The notes: generated by a model from the letters alone, not told the origin. Numbered from the stretch's first letter, positions 14,815 through 23,285 are shown. The stretch: 23,804 bases of DNA from Tannerellaceae bacterium (GCA_031267205.1 JAIRZN010000124.1:1-23804), one strand, 5' to 3'. Translations and numbers: made by a program.

Positions 14815-17691
14815 ATGAAGAAAATGTTTATATGTAAAGCGGTAAGCGTATTGATGATTGCCGGTATGTTTGCTCCCGCCGCCGTGCGCGCGCAGTTTAT
14901 GGATTATGGGGCCGATCCCTCGCGCCTGAAGTGGAACCGTGCGAAGCTGAAGCATTATACGCTCATCTATCCCCGTGGAATGGATTCGACGGCGTACCGC
15001 TACGCCCTGTACCTGGAAAACGCCTATCCTCATCTCCTGAAGACGATGGGGACGCCGGTCAGGGGGACGTTCCCCGTCGTGCTGCATCCGGCGAATATGC
15101 TTTCGAACGGAATGGTAGCATGGTCGCCTAAACGCATGGAGTTGCTAACGACGCCGTCGTACACTCAGCAGGCCGAGAGCTGGGACAAGCACCTGGCGTT
15201 GCACGAGTCGCGCCACGTTATCCAGACCGGCAAGCTTCAGACCGGCTTCTTCCACCCGCTTTATTACCTGATAGGCGAACAGGCTGCGGGTATATCTTCG
15301 CTCCTTGTGCCTCGCTGGTTCTTTGAAGGCGATGCCGTAGGTGTGGAGACGGCCATGTCGGACGCCGGCAGGGGCCGGTTGCCGGAGTTCCAGATGACTT
15401 ACAGGGCGCAGGCCTTATCCGGCGATGTGTTCTACTCGTTCGACAAATGGTACTTAGGCTCGTATAAGGATTATACCGGCGACTATTACGCCTTGGGTTA
15501 CGACCTCACCTCCTTCGCGCGCCTTAAATACGGGGCGGATATATGGAAGAAGACGACCGACCGCTATGTTGCACGCCCAATATCCTTCCCCCCGCTGTCA
15601 AGGGCCTTCAGGCATCACACGGGCATAGGTTTCGACCGCCTCTTCGACGAAACCTTCGCCTTCCTGCGCAAAGAATGGGAGAGCCGCGACACAGCCTACG
15701 TCACGCCGCATTATCATACGCCGGAAACAAAGCGATATACTTCCTACAAATATCCCCAGGCATGGAACGATTCTACGGTCATAGCCGTCAAGTCGAGCCT
15801 GTCGGACTTGCCGTCCATAGTATCCCTGACCGGTAGCCGCGAGAAGCGTTTGACCTATATCGGGACGCTCCGCAGCAAGATTGCAGTCGACAACAACCGC
15901 GTTTACTGGATTGAGAACGTCCCCGGCATGAGGTGGGAGCACGAGAACCACAGCGCCGTAAAATACTACGACCTGACTGACGGACGCCTCGCAACGCTCG
16001 CCTCACACCGCCGTTACATATCCTTTGCCGCAGGTGATTCCGCCATCGCCGCCTCCCTGTTTACCGAGGAGGGCGAGAGCCGCATCGTATTGATGAACAA
16101 GGAAAGCGGCGAAGAATACCGCCAATACCCGACGCCCGCCAACGTCTTCGTCAAAGACCTGGCTATGGGCGGGCGGGATACGATATACGCCGTAGCTATC
16201 GGCGACCGGGGTATAAGCTTGATGCAGCTCGACACGCGCTCCGGCGAATGGGAGGAGTTGATGAAACCTACGGTAGCCAATATAACTTCGCCGTTCTTCA
16301 GGGACGGCAGCCTTTACTTTGAATCGGGCCTTAACGGCATCAACAACATCTATCGCCTCCCTGTGGCCGACGGCAAGGCGTACCGACTGACCTCGTCACG
16401 CTTCGGAGCCTTCCAGCCCGCCGTCTCAGCCGACGGCGATACGTTGCTCTTTGCAGACTATCGGGCGAAGGGTTACAGGATAGCCCGCCTGCCTTTGGAT
16501 AGCTTGGAGAAGGAGGAGGCCGACTTTGCGCAGCCCGCCCGCTTTACGCTGGCCGAAACGCTGGCCGAACAGGAGGGCTTTAATCCGGACGCATCGGAAC
16601 TGAAGCCGGTGGACTTCAGCCCGCGTCCCTACCGCAAGGCCTCCGCCCTGTTCAACGTTCACAGTTGGGCGCCCATATATTATAATGTGAACGACATACT
16701 GAACGGCGGCGCAACCGACTTCGCCTCCGTCGCGCGGCCGGGAGTCACCCTCATATCGCAGAACGCCCTCAATACCGCCATCACGCAGGCCGCCTGGTAT
16801 TACTATCGCGGGCGTCATCACGGTATGGTCGACTTCCTGTACAAAGGCTGGCTGCCCGTTGTCCGTATGAGCCTTGACTACGGCGGCGAAGCCTTCGACA
16901 TAAGGTGGATTGAGAACGATAAGGGCAATATGCTGCCCGTCAACCTCCCGACCGGTCGCACCCTACTCGACGGCCTCTTGCAGGTTTACCTCCCTCTCAA
17001 CCTGACAAGCAACCACTATGTGCGGGGCGTCCAGCCTGCCGTCAGCTATTACTTCACCAACAATGCCTACCAGCAATACGGCAAGACAGCGATGGCGTAC
17101 TTCCAGTATATGCTCTCCGAAGTGCGCCTGTATAATTACCGCAGGATGGCGCAACAGCATATCCTGCCGCGCCTTGGCTTCCAGCTCAGGCTGCAATACG
17201 TAGACATGCTTCACAACACGACCAACTTCAGCCAACTCTACGCCGCACGTCTGACGACCTACTGGCCGGGTATCATGCCCGACCATTCCCTTATGGTCAG
17301 AGCCTCCTACCAGTATCAGCCGGAGAACGGGAAGCCGCTCTACGTCCCCAAGCAACTGCTGGAAAGCCCGCGCGGATACGATTATACGTATCGCACGCGG
17401 CAACAAGCGGCGTTGAAGGTCGACTACGCCTTCCCGGTCGTAAGTCCCGACCTTGCCCTCGGATCGTTAGCCTACTTGCGCCGCTTGCGCGTCAACCTTT
17501 TCTACGACGCGACGTATAACCAGGAGCGTAAGCAAAGCGGCTGGACTGTCCAAAGCTCTTACGGCGGCGACCTGATCGTCGACTGGAACGCGCTACGCCT
17601 CTCCTTCCCCTTGACAACCGGCATACGCATAGCCCAACCCACGTCGGACCTGCCGCCAACAGTAGAAGCCCTCTTCTCCGTCAGGTTTTAG
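14815..17691 (+). CDS. Predicted surface gluzincin metallopeptidase with propeller-like and outer-membrane barrel-like regions
   Basis: A 958-residue protein from the ATG at 14815 (the ATG at 14824 is also possible). The signal peptide ends near VRAQ (residue 27). Residues about 30-290 form a gluzincin-like domain: HESRH (H130, E131, H134) is an HExxH zinc site, and WFFEGDA at 168-174 supplies the expected third ligand, E171, as in peptidase MA-type families. Residues about 300-570 contain repeated blades (LPSIVSLTGSREKRL; FGAFQPAVSADGDTLLFADY) typical of a TolB/PD40-like propeller. Residues about 620-958 have alternating aromatic strands and end VEALFSVRF, like an outer-membrane barrel with terminal Phe. 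A surface protease or peptide-processing protein is the likeliest reading; no substrate is known. Related Bacteroidota proteins are usually annotated hypothetical. The MATE gene follows after 2 nt. Confidence 0.75.
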   Translation: MKKMFICKAVSVLMIAGMFAPAAVRAQFMDYGADPSRLKWNRAKLKHYTLIYPRGMDSTAYRYALYLENAYPHLLKTMGTPVRGTFPVVLHPANMLSNGMVAWSPKRMELLTTPSYTQQAESWDKHLALHESRHVIQTGKLQTGFFHPLYYLIGEQAAGISSLLVPRWFFEGDAVGVETAMSDAGRGRLPEFQMTYRAQALSGDVFYSFDKWYLGSYKDYTGDYYALGYDLTSFARLKYGADIWKKTTDRYVARPISFPPLSRAFRHHTGIGFDRLFDETFAFLRKEWESRDTAYVTPHYHTPETKRYTSYKYPQAWNDSTVIAVKSSLSDLPSIVSLTGSREKRLTYIGTLRSKIAVDNNRVYWIENVPGMRWEHENHSAVKYYDLTDGRLATLASHRRYISFAAGDSAIAASLFTEEGESRIVLMNKESGEEYRQYPTPANVFVKDLAMGGRDTIYAVAIGDRGISLMQLDTRSGEWEELMKPTVANITSPFFRDGSLYFESGLNGINNIYRLPVADGKAYRLTSSRFGAFQPAVSADGDTLLFADYRAKGYRIARLPLDSLEKEEADFAQPARFTLAETLAEQEGFNPDASELKPVDFSPRPYRKASALFNVHSWAPIYYNVNDILNGGATDFASVARPGVTLISQNALNTAITQAAWYYYRGRHHGMVDFLYKGWLPVVRMSLDYGGEAFDIRWIENDKGNMLPVNLPTGRTLLDGLLQVYLPLNLTSNHYVRGVQPAVSYYFTNNAYQQYGKTAMAYFQYMLSEVRLYNYRRMAQQHILPRLGFQLRLQYVDMLHNTTNFSQLYAARLTTYWPGIMPDHSLMVRASYQYQPENGKPLYVPKQLLESPRGYDYTYRTRQQAALKVDYAFPVVSPDLALGSLAYLRRLRVNLFYDATYNQERKQSGWTVQSSYGGDLIVDWNALRLSFPLTTGIRIAQPTSDLPPTVEALFSVRF

Positions 17692-17693
17692 CC

Positions 17694-19040
17694 ATGCAGG
17701 GAATACGCGACCTTACAACCGGCCCGATCAACAGGCAACTGTTTAACCTGGCTATTCCCATAATGGGAACGTCCTTTATACAGATGGCCTACAACCTCAT
17801 CGACATGGCCTGGATAGGCAGGCTCGGAAGCGAGTCGGTCGCTGCCGTCGGAGCCGTCGGCATCCTTGTCTGGATGACTACCTCGCTCGCCCTGCTCAAC
17901 AAGGTAGGCGCCGAAGTAAGCGTCGGCCAAAGCATCGGCGCACGCAATATGGACGACGCCCGCCTCTTCGCCTCCCACAACCTCACCATCTGTCTGCTCC
18001 TCTCCGCCGGATTGGGAGCGTTGATGTGCCTGTTCGCGCCATACGTCATCGGATTCTATGAATTAGACCCCGCCATCAGCACCGAAGCCGTCCGCTTCCT
18101 GAGGATCCTGACCCTTGGATTCCCCTTCGTCTTCCTCTCGTACACCTTCACAGGCATACATAATGCGGCAGGACGGAGCCGTATAACATTCTTTGTAAAT
18201 GGGGTTGGCCTGGCCCTGAACATAGCGCTCGACCCGCTGTTCATCTTCACCTTCGGATGGGGAACGACAGGCGCAGCCATTGCCACTTGCATATCACAAG
18301 GCGCCGTTTGCCTGCTGTTCGTATACCACCTGAAGCGCAAGAGCCGCTTGCTCGGAGGATTCCCATTCCTTGTGCGCTTGAAGGGCAGGCATACAAAGCG
18401 TATATTCCGTCTGGGACTGCCGGCTGCGATGCTTAACGTACTCTTTGCCCTCATCAACTTCTGCATGGGGCGCATCGCCTCGCAGCGCGGAGGACATATC
18501 GGCCTTATGACACTCACTGCAGGCGGACAGATAGAAGCCCTTGCCTGGAACACGTCGCAGGGGTTCAGTACAGCCCTTAGCGCCTTCACTGCACAAAACT
18601 ACGCCTCAGGGAGAGCCGACCGTGTCATGGGAGCTTATCGCGCTACGTTGTGGATGACGTCCGTTTTCGGCATCTTCTGCACGCTCCTTTTCATGTTCTA
18701 CGGCAGGGAGATATTCTCCATCATTGTACCCGAACGGGAGGCTTATATATCAGGCGGCATATTCCTGCGCATAGATGCGTATTCGATGCTGTTCATGATG
18801 TTGGAGATTACTACGCAAGGATTCTTTTATGGATCCGGACGCACAATCCCGCCTGCGGTAATCAGCATCGGCTTCAACCTCCTGAGGATACCTCTTTCCA
18901 TCATACTCTCGGCAACCTCACTCGGACTGACAGGCATCTGGTGGGCCATCAGCCTTACCAGCACGGCAAAAGGCATCGCCGCCTTCATCTGGTTCCGCTT
19001 CCTGAGGAAAAAGATACTCCGGCAGGTAAAGGACATATAA
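17694..19040 (+). CDS. MATE-family efflux transporter
   Basis: A 448-residue inner-membrane protein with about 12 membrane segments in two similar halves. The opening (RDLTTGPINRQLFNLAIPIMGTSFIQMAYNLIDM, about residues 4-37) is the classic MATE start, and WIGRLGSESVAAVGAVG follows at about 40-56. The second half repeats the pattern with RLGLPAAMLNVLFALINF and QGFSTALSAFTAQNYASG. MATE proteins export cationic drugs, metabolites or dyes using Na+ or H+ gradients; the substrate here is unknown. The gene starts 2 nt after the surface metallopeptidase stop, so the two are probably co-transcribed, which hints that the exporter may handle something related to that protein, though such pairing can also be incidental. 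Confidence 0.93.
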   Translation: MQGIRDLTTGPINRQLFNLAIPIMGTSFIQMAYNLIDMAWIGRLGSESVAAVGAVGILVWMTTSLALLNKVGAEVSVGQSIGARNMDDARLFASHNLTICLLLSAGLGALMCLFAPYVIGFYELDPAISTEAVRFLRILTLGFPFVFLSYTFTGIHNAAGRSRITFFVNGVGLALNIALDPLFIFTFGWGTTGAAIATCISQGAVCLLFVYHLKRKSRLLGGFPFLVRLKGRHTKRIFRLGLPAAMLNVLFALINFCMGRIASQRGGHIGLMTLTAGGQIEALAWNTSQGFSTALSAFTAQNYASGRADRVMGAYRATLWMTSVFGIFCTLLFMFYGREIFSIIVPEREAYISGGIFLRIDAYSMLFMMLEITTQGFFYGSGRTIPPAVISIGFNLLRIPLSIILSATSLGLTGIWWAISLTSTAKGIAAFIWFRFLRKKILRQVKDI

Positions 19041-19086
19041 AAGGTCGGGTGCAAAAGTTGTAGGCTATGCATAAATTCCGGCAAGG

Positions 19087-19128
19087 CCGAAAGGGAAGGA
19101 GGGTATACCGGGAACGCCTCTCTTTCGG
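19087..19128 (+). terminator. Possible terminator after the MATE gene
   Basis: CCGAAAG (19087-19093) and CTTTCGG (19122-19128) form a 7-bp stem with a large loop in which partial pairing continues. Only GGGCTTT follows, so the T tract is weak. Confidence 0.35.
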
Positions 19129-19163
19129 TCGGGCTTTAATAATGCCAAATTCATGTGTTGTTG

Positions 19164-19194
19164 TTGTGCCGTATGAAAAGTTTTGTACTTTTGC
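19164..19194 (+). promoter_or_regulatory. Promoter of the frr-rsgA operon
   Basis: TTG at 19164-19166 and TACTTTTGC at 19186-19194 are separated by 19 nt, the classical Bacteroidota -33/-7 layout. Transcription would start near 19198, giving a leader of about 26 nt before the frr ATG and ruling out the upstream in-frame starts at 19155 and 19173. Confidence 0.7.
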
Positions 19195-19223
19195 TTATCT
19201 TAAAACTAAAAACAGTTAATGCT

Positions 19224-19784
19224 ATGACAGATACAAAGCAATTCGTTAATGCAGCGGAAGAAAAGATGGCTAATGCTATCGACCATCTCGACGAGCAATT
19301 GGCCCACATCCGCGCGGGTAAGGCTAACGCCAAGATTCTCGACGGCGTAAGAGTGTCATACTACGGTAGCCTGACGCCCCTTAGTAGTGTGGCGACGGTG
19401 ACCACACCTGATGCCAAAACCATCCTCATCACTCCTTGGGAGAAATCGCTGATAAAGGAAATAGAAAAGGCAATCATCAATTCCGAAGTCGGCATCACTC
19501 CCGAAAACAACGGCGAGGTGGTACGCCTCGGTATACCGCCGTTGACCGAAGAACGCAGGCGAACGCTCGCCAAACAGTCTAAACACGAAGCCGAAAACGC
19601 TAAGATCAGCGTTCGCAACGCCCGCCGCGACGCTATCGAACTGCTCAAGAAAAGCGTAAAGGACGGAATGCCCGAAGACGTTGAAAAGGACGCCGAAGCT
19701 GATGTCCAGAAAATACACGACAGGTATATCAAAAAGGTTGACGAGCTATATGCCGCCAAAGAAAAGGAAATCATGACCGTGTGA
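19224..19784 (+). CDS. frr: Ribosome recycling factor
   Basis: A 186-residue protein, the usual RRF length. RRF splits post-termination ribosomes together with EF-G. Family signatures are AHIRAGKANAKILDGVRVSYYG in domain I, TPLSSVATVTTPDAKTI in domain II, and GIPPLTEERRRTLAKQ followed by NARRDA in the returning helix. The ATG at 19224 is chosen because the protein then begins MTDTKQFV, as in other RRFs, and because the promoter lies just upstream. Its stop overlaps the rsgA start by 4 nt, joining two ribosome-linked functions in one operon. No anomalies. Confidence 0.97.
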   Translation: MTDTKQFVNAAEEKMANAIDHLDEQLAHIRAGKANAKILDGVRVSYYGSLTPLSSVATVTTPDAKTILITPWEKSLIKEIEKAIINSEVGITPENNGEVVRLGIPPLTEERRRTLAKQSKHEAENAKISVRNARRDAIELLKKSVKDGMPEDVEKDAEADVQKIHDRYIKKVDELYAAKEKEIMTV

Positions 19785-20713
19785 AAGGGCTGGTAGTAAA
19801 AAATACAGGTAGCTGGTATACCGTTCGCTTAGACGACGGCCGGCTTATTGAGAGCAAAATCAAGGGCAACTTCCGCCTCAGGGAAATAAAAAGCACCAAC
19901 CCCGTGGCCGTCGGCGACAGGGTAGAAATAGAGCCTGACAACGAAGACCCAGCCTTTATCACGGAAATCGAAGAACGAAGGAACTATATGATACGCAAAG
20001 CAACGAACTTGTCCAAACAATCACACATCATAGCCGCAAACATAGACCAGTCGATGCTCATCGTCACCGTCAACTATCCGATCACAACCACAGTCTTCAT
20101 AGACCGCTTCCTGGCAACCGCCGAAGCGTATAGCATACCCGTAAAACTAATCTTCAACAAGATAGACCGCTTCCACGGAACCGACCGCGACGCTATGAAC
20201 AGGCTTATATCCCTATATACCGAAATCGGATACCCCTGCTCCATGCTTTGCGCCAAAAGCGGCGAAGGTATAGACGAACTGAAGGCGGAACTGAAGGACA
20301 AGATAACACTGCTTTCAGGACATTCGGGCGTAGGCAAATCTACTATCATCAACAAACTCGCACCGGGTATGGACCGCAAAACAGCAGGTATATCCGAATA
20401 CCACAACAAAGGAACACACACCACAACCTTTTCCGAAATGATACAACTCCCGCAAGGTGGATACCTCATTGATACGCCGGGAATAAAAGGCTTTGGTACG
20501 TTCGAAATGGAGGATACGAAGATATCGCACTACTTCCGGGAAATATTCGCCCGTTCGTCAAGGTGCAAGTTCGGAGATTGTACACATCGGCACGAACCGG
20601 ACTGCGCCGTCCTGGTTGCCGTAAAGGAAGGCTCCATCAGTTCCTCTCGCTACAAGAGCTACCTTAGTATTCTGAAAGACAGAGAAGAGAGCAAATACCG
20701 CGAAGAGTATTAG
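19781..20713 (+). CDS. rsgA: Ribosome small-subunit-dependent GTPase A
   Basis: A 310-residue GTPase that helps late 30S maturation. The order of G motifs is circularly permuted, the hallmark of the family: NKID (126-129) comes before GHSGVGKST (180-188) and DTPG (231-234). An OB-fold N-terminus (about 1-65) precedes the GTPase. The C-terminal zinc finger is intact, with Cys262, Cys267, His269 and Cys275 in CKFGDCTHRHEPDC. The start is GTG at 19781, which overlaps the frr stop in GTGA; this is the only start consistent with the conserved N-terminus. The stop lies one base from the stop of the convergent dGTPase gene, leaving no room for a separate terminator. Confidence 0.97.
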   Translation: MKGLVVKNTGSWYTVRLDDGRLIESKIKGNFRLREIKSTNPVAVGDRVEIEPDNEDPAFITEIEERRNYMIRKATNLSKQSHIIAANIDQSMLIVTVNYPITTTVFIDRFLATAEAYSIPVKLIFNKIDRFHGTDRDAMNRLISLYTEIGYPCSMLCAKSGEGIDELKAELKDKITLLSGHSGVGKSTIINKLAPGMDRKTAGISEYHNKGTHTTTFSEMIQLPQGGYLIDTPGIKGFGTFEMEDTKISHYFREIFARSSRCKFGDCTHRHEPDCAVLVAVKEGSISSSRYKSYLSILKDREESKYREEY

Positions 20714-20714
20714 A

Positions 20715-22028
20715 TCATATAGCAGGCAGGCTCATCCCCGTCACCTTGCGGTACAGATCCAGCGCGTAAACGTCAGTCATCCCCGAAATGTAATCAAGTA
20801 TACACTGTATCTTGCCGTATACCGAAGGCGCCTGCGTATCATATTGCTCCGGTATACGCTGCAGCAAAAGGCGGCTATACGAATGCGCAGGATTCATCAC
20901 CGCTTCAATCAACGCATCAATCAGGCGACTGAAAATATGGTATCCGGCAAGCTCTATGTCCAGCACCTCCCTGTCGCAATAAATCTTGCGGTACGCCACA
21001 ACCGAGCAGGCCTCGTAGGCGTTCCTCACAGGCTCCCTTATCTCCTTTATCAGCGAACTGTTGAAGCCGCCCTCGATTATCTCTTCTTCATGATCAAGGA
21101 AGACGCGCGCACACTCGTCGACAAGACTGCCGACAATGCTCGAGCGCAGGTACGCAATCTGCTCGTTGGTATCGTCGACTAACCGCATAACGTCAAGGAC
21201 GTGAGCGCGCCGTTCGCCCTCGAAGAAGCCGAGCAACAACTCCCTCGTCTCCTCGCCCGTGAGTATGCGTAGCTTGTGAGCGTCCTCTATGTCCATGACC
21301 TGGTAACAAATATCGTCGGCGGCCTCGACCAAGTAAACCAGAGGATAGCGGCTATAACGACCCTGCCGCTCTTCGAGGCCGAGTTCCGAGGCTATCTGCC
21401 GGTAAGTGGATTCCTCGGTCTGGAAAAAGCCGAACTTACCGTTAGTCGACAAGGTAGAGGGGTACGGATACTTAATGATCGACGCCAGCGTGCAATAAGT
21501 CAGCGCGAACCCCCCTTTGCGCCGCCCGATAAACCGGTGCGTAAGCAGGCGCATGGTATTGGCGTTACCTTCAAAATGCAGGAAATCCTCCCAGCGGCCG
21601 CCTTCCTCGATTACCCTGCCTTCCAGCGCCTTCCCGTTGCCCTCCATGAAGTAGGCGGATATAGCGCGCTCGCCCGAATGCCCGAAAGGCGGATTCCCCA
21701 TGTCATGAGCCAGGCAGGCGGCGGATACTATCGACCCTATCTCAAGGAAATTGATACTCTCGGACGGATACTTCAGCATAAGCCCCTTAGCAACACTGTC
21801 GCCCAAGGAACGCCCTACGCACGACACCTCCAGACTATGCGTCAGGCGGTTGTGCACAAACACGCTGCCGGGCAGGGGGAACACCTGCGTCTTGTTCTGC
21901 AGTCGGCGGAAGGGCGACGAAAAGATCAGGCGGTCGTAATCACGTTGAAAGTCGGTACGTTCGTGCTTGCGCTCGGCATATTCTTCCATGCCCAAACGCT
22001 TACCGGAGAGCAACTGAGTCCAGTTCAT
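20715..22028 (-). CDS. dgt: Deoxyguanosinetriphosphate triphosphohydrolase (dGTPase-like)
   Basis: A 437-residue HD-domain enzyme expected to hydrolyse dNTPs, classically dGTP, to the nucleoside and triphosphate. Visible signatures are FQRDYDRLIFSSPFRRLQNKT (27-47), the metal ligand His64 in NRLTHSLEV, His108-Asp109 in AACLAHDMGNPPFGHSGE, with His117 and Glu120 in the active site, and YLVEAADDICYQVMDIEDA further on, carrying the later Asp ligand. The length fits the larger class of bacterial dGTPases. Transcribed toward rsgA and away from the regulator at 22163, with a good -7 box 33 nt upstream. Substrate range beyond dGTP cannot be read from the sequence. Alternative: a broader dNTPase of the same family. 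Confidence 0.92.
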   Translation of the reverse strand: MNWTQLLSGKRLGMEEYAERKHERTDFQRDYDRLIFSSPFRRLQNKTQVFPLPGSVFVHNRLTHSLEVSCVGRSLGDSVAKGLMLKYPSESINFLEIGSIVSAACLAHDMGNPPFGHSGERAISAYFMEGNGKALEGRVIEEGGRWEDFLHFEGNANTMRLLTHRFIGRRKGGFALTYCTLASIIKYPYPSTLSTNGKFGFFQTEESTYRQIASELGLEERQGRYSRYPLVYLVEAADDICYQVMDIEDAHKLRILTGEETRELLLGFFEGERRAHVLDVMRLVDDTNEQIAYLRSSIVGSLVDECARVFLDHEEEIIEGGFNSSLIKEIREPVRNAYEACSVVAYRKIYCDREVLDIELAGYHIFSRLIDALIEAVMNPAHSYSRLLLQRIPEQYDTQAPSVYGKIQCILDYISGMTDVYALDLYRKVTGMSLPAI

Positions 22029-22060
22029 ACAATGTTTCTTTTAGGTGAAATTTAAATGCA

Positions 22061-22069
22061 GCAAAGATA
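22061..22069 (-). promoter_or_regulatory. -7 box for the dgt gene
   Basis: On the minus strand this reads TATCTTTGC, an exact TAnnTTTGC match, giving a leader of about 25-28 nt. A TTTTTG lies upstream with only 14 nt spacing, so the -33 element is uncertain. The box overlaps the first copy of the local 14-nt direct repeat (22065-22078). Confidence 0.55.
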
Positions 22070-22124
22070 TGTAATGTATATAACAAAAAGATACGTGATG
22101 TAGATAATAAATTAAGAGGTAAAA

Positions 22125-22156
22125 TTTGGCAAATAGATAAATATACATTTAATTTG
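22125..22156 (+). promoter_or_regulatory. Possible promoter of the membrane-anchored HTH regulator
   Basis: TTTG (22125-22128) is followed after 20 nt by TTAATTTG (22149-22156), close to TAnnTTTG with one mismatch. Transcription would start at about 22160, making the message from the ATG at 22163 almost leaderless. Confidence 0.4.
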
Positions 22157-22162
22157 TATATT

Positions 22163-22804
22163 ATGTATTGTTTGTTATTCTTTTACGCCATAGTTCGCTT
22201 GACCGCCTTACATACGTTTTTGCCGGCGGTTTGTATTCTTTTGTTGGGAGGGATGGCTGTCTTCTGTATGTATAATTACTTGGAAAAGAAAAAAAACAGG
22301 GAGCAATTCCTGATAAGCGTCAAGCAGCAGAAAATACAGCGGCTGAAGAACGAGTGGCTGGAAGCAGAATTGGAAAACAAGACAAACGAACTGGTAAAAC
22401 AGACATCAATAATAACAGGTAAAGGCGTCATAATGAAAAGGCTACTGGAGGAGTTGGAACATCAGAAAAAAATACTCGGCGACCGCTACCCTGCCTCCTT
22501 ATACATGCGGATGCGCTCGTTAATGGAAAAAGTCATGAATAACAACAACGACCGTATCGCCTTCGAGACTTACTTCAACAGCGCCCACCGTGATTTTATC
22601 GAACGTTTCCGACGCCAATACACCGACATCACCGCAGGCGATTTGCGTATGTGCTGCCTTCTGCGCATGAACCTGTCGACGAAAGAAATCGCATCCATAC
22701 TCAACATCTCCGTACGCGCCGTCGAGTTGAGGAGATACCGTCTAAGGAAGCGAATCGGCATGGAGGGCGACACCAACCTCGTCGGATTCCTCATGAGTTT
22801 CTGA
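22163..22804 (+). CDS. Membrane-anchored coiled-coil/LuxR-type HTH protein lacking a sensor domain
   Basis: A 213-residue protein from the ATG at 22163; the open frame begins at a TTG three codons earlier, which overlaps the promoter box. Residues about 3-38 are hydrophobic, one or two membrane segments. Residues about 40-105 form a charged coiled coil (QQKIQRLKNEWLEAELENKT). Residues about 155-200 form a LuxR-like HTH with LRMCCLLRMNLSTKEIASIL and SVRAVELRRYRLRKRI. This combination is the cytoplasmic tail of the large Bacteroidota sensors that carry beta-propeller and Y_Y_Y domains, but here the periplasmic sensor is missing and the upstream DNA shows no trace of it. It may be a degenerate or minimal regulator, or may respond to a membrane partner. 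The target is unknown. It is divergent from dgt. Confidence 0.75.
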   Translation: MYCLLFFYAIVRLTALHTFLPAVCILLLGGMAVFCMYNYLEKKKNREQFLISVKQQKIQRLKNEWLEAELENKTNELVKQTSIITGKGVIMKRLLEELEHQKKILGDRYPASLYMRMRSLMEKVMNNNNDRIAFETYFNSAHRDFIERFRRQYTDITAGDLRMCCLLRMNLSTKEIASILNISVRAVELRRYRLRKRIGMEGDTNLVGFLMSF

Positions 22805-22910
22805 GTCCTACACCACGGCAGAAGCTATCGCCAGGCAATAAACGACAAAATTCCGCCCATGCCCCAAGAACTTCCTGGTAGCCTGACACAAAATATCCCG
22901 CCGACAATAG

Positions 22911-22969
22911 CTGCACTCCTCCGCTTCGCAAAAAAGACGATGCGGAAGCTTTCTGCGCTCCTCCGCTTC
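22911..22969 (+). repeat. Two copies of a 17-bp direct repeat 42 bp apart
   Basis: CTGCACTCCTCCGCTTC (22911-22927) recurs as CTGCGCTCCTCCGCTTC (22953-22969), with one mismatch. Between them a GGAAGC can pair with the GCTTCC that overlaps the end of the second copy. The role is unknown. Confidence 0.55.
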
Positions 22970-23166
22970 CCTCACATATGGGCGGACAGTTTACCCCAAT
23001 TTGGCGACGCATTCGACCCCCCTTAAGGGGTTAATTTAAGTTAAAACGGCATGTTTTGATACGGATTCGCCCCCCCCTACGGACAGGGTATTTTTATCCT
23101 TATAATTTGTAACTTGCTATAAATAAGCCCATATTTTCAATAAATTAGCGGCTTATACACGGAAAA

Positions 23167-23182
23167 ACCGTATATTTACGGT
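23167..23182. promoter_or_regulatory. Perfect dyad near the possible element end
   Basis: ACCGTA and TACGGT flank TATT. It lies 8 bp before a pair of GCTATAAA motifs spaced 12 bp apart. It could be a protein-binding site; no bound protein can be named. Confidence 0.3.
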
Positions 23183-23285
23183 AAAATGGGCTATAAAGGA
23201 GGCTATAAAACAGTCGAAGTGAAAACAAAGTGGACGCAAGTGGTATGATAGAAAGGACACGCACTTGCTTAGTTTGTAGTCTTTG

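Larger units (their letters stand above)
22805..23285. other. Gene-free, repeat-rich transition to the mobile-element-like right edge
   Basis: No credible gene is seen in 481 bp. It holds two copies of CTGCrCTCCTCCGCTTC (22911, 22953), the 12-bp palindrome CCCCTTAAGGGG near 23021, three GCTATAAA motifs (23116, 23190, 23202), the dyads ATAAGCC/GGCTTAT (23123-23156) and ACCGTA/TACGGT (23167-23182), and a GCAAGTG/CACTTGC dyad (23236-23268). A 20-codon open frame at 23186-23248 is too short to call. Base composition falls to AT-rich after about 23080. Confidence 0.6.

Noticed and set aside
21276..22055. 259-codon plus-strand open frame
   Set aside because: It is antisense to dgt, whose HD-domain motifs are intact.
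23186..23248. 20-codon open frame starting MGYKGGYKTVEV
   Set aside because: It is too short and made partly by the GGCTATAAA direct repeat; no support beyond its being open.
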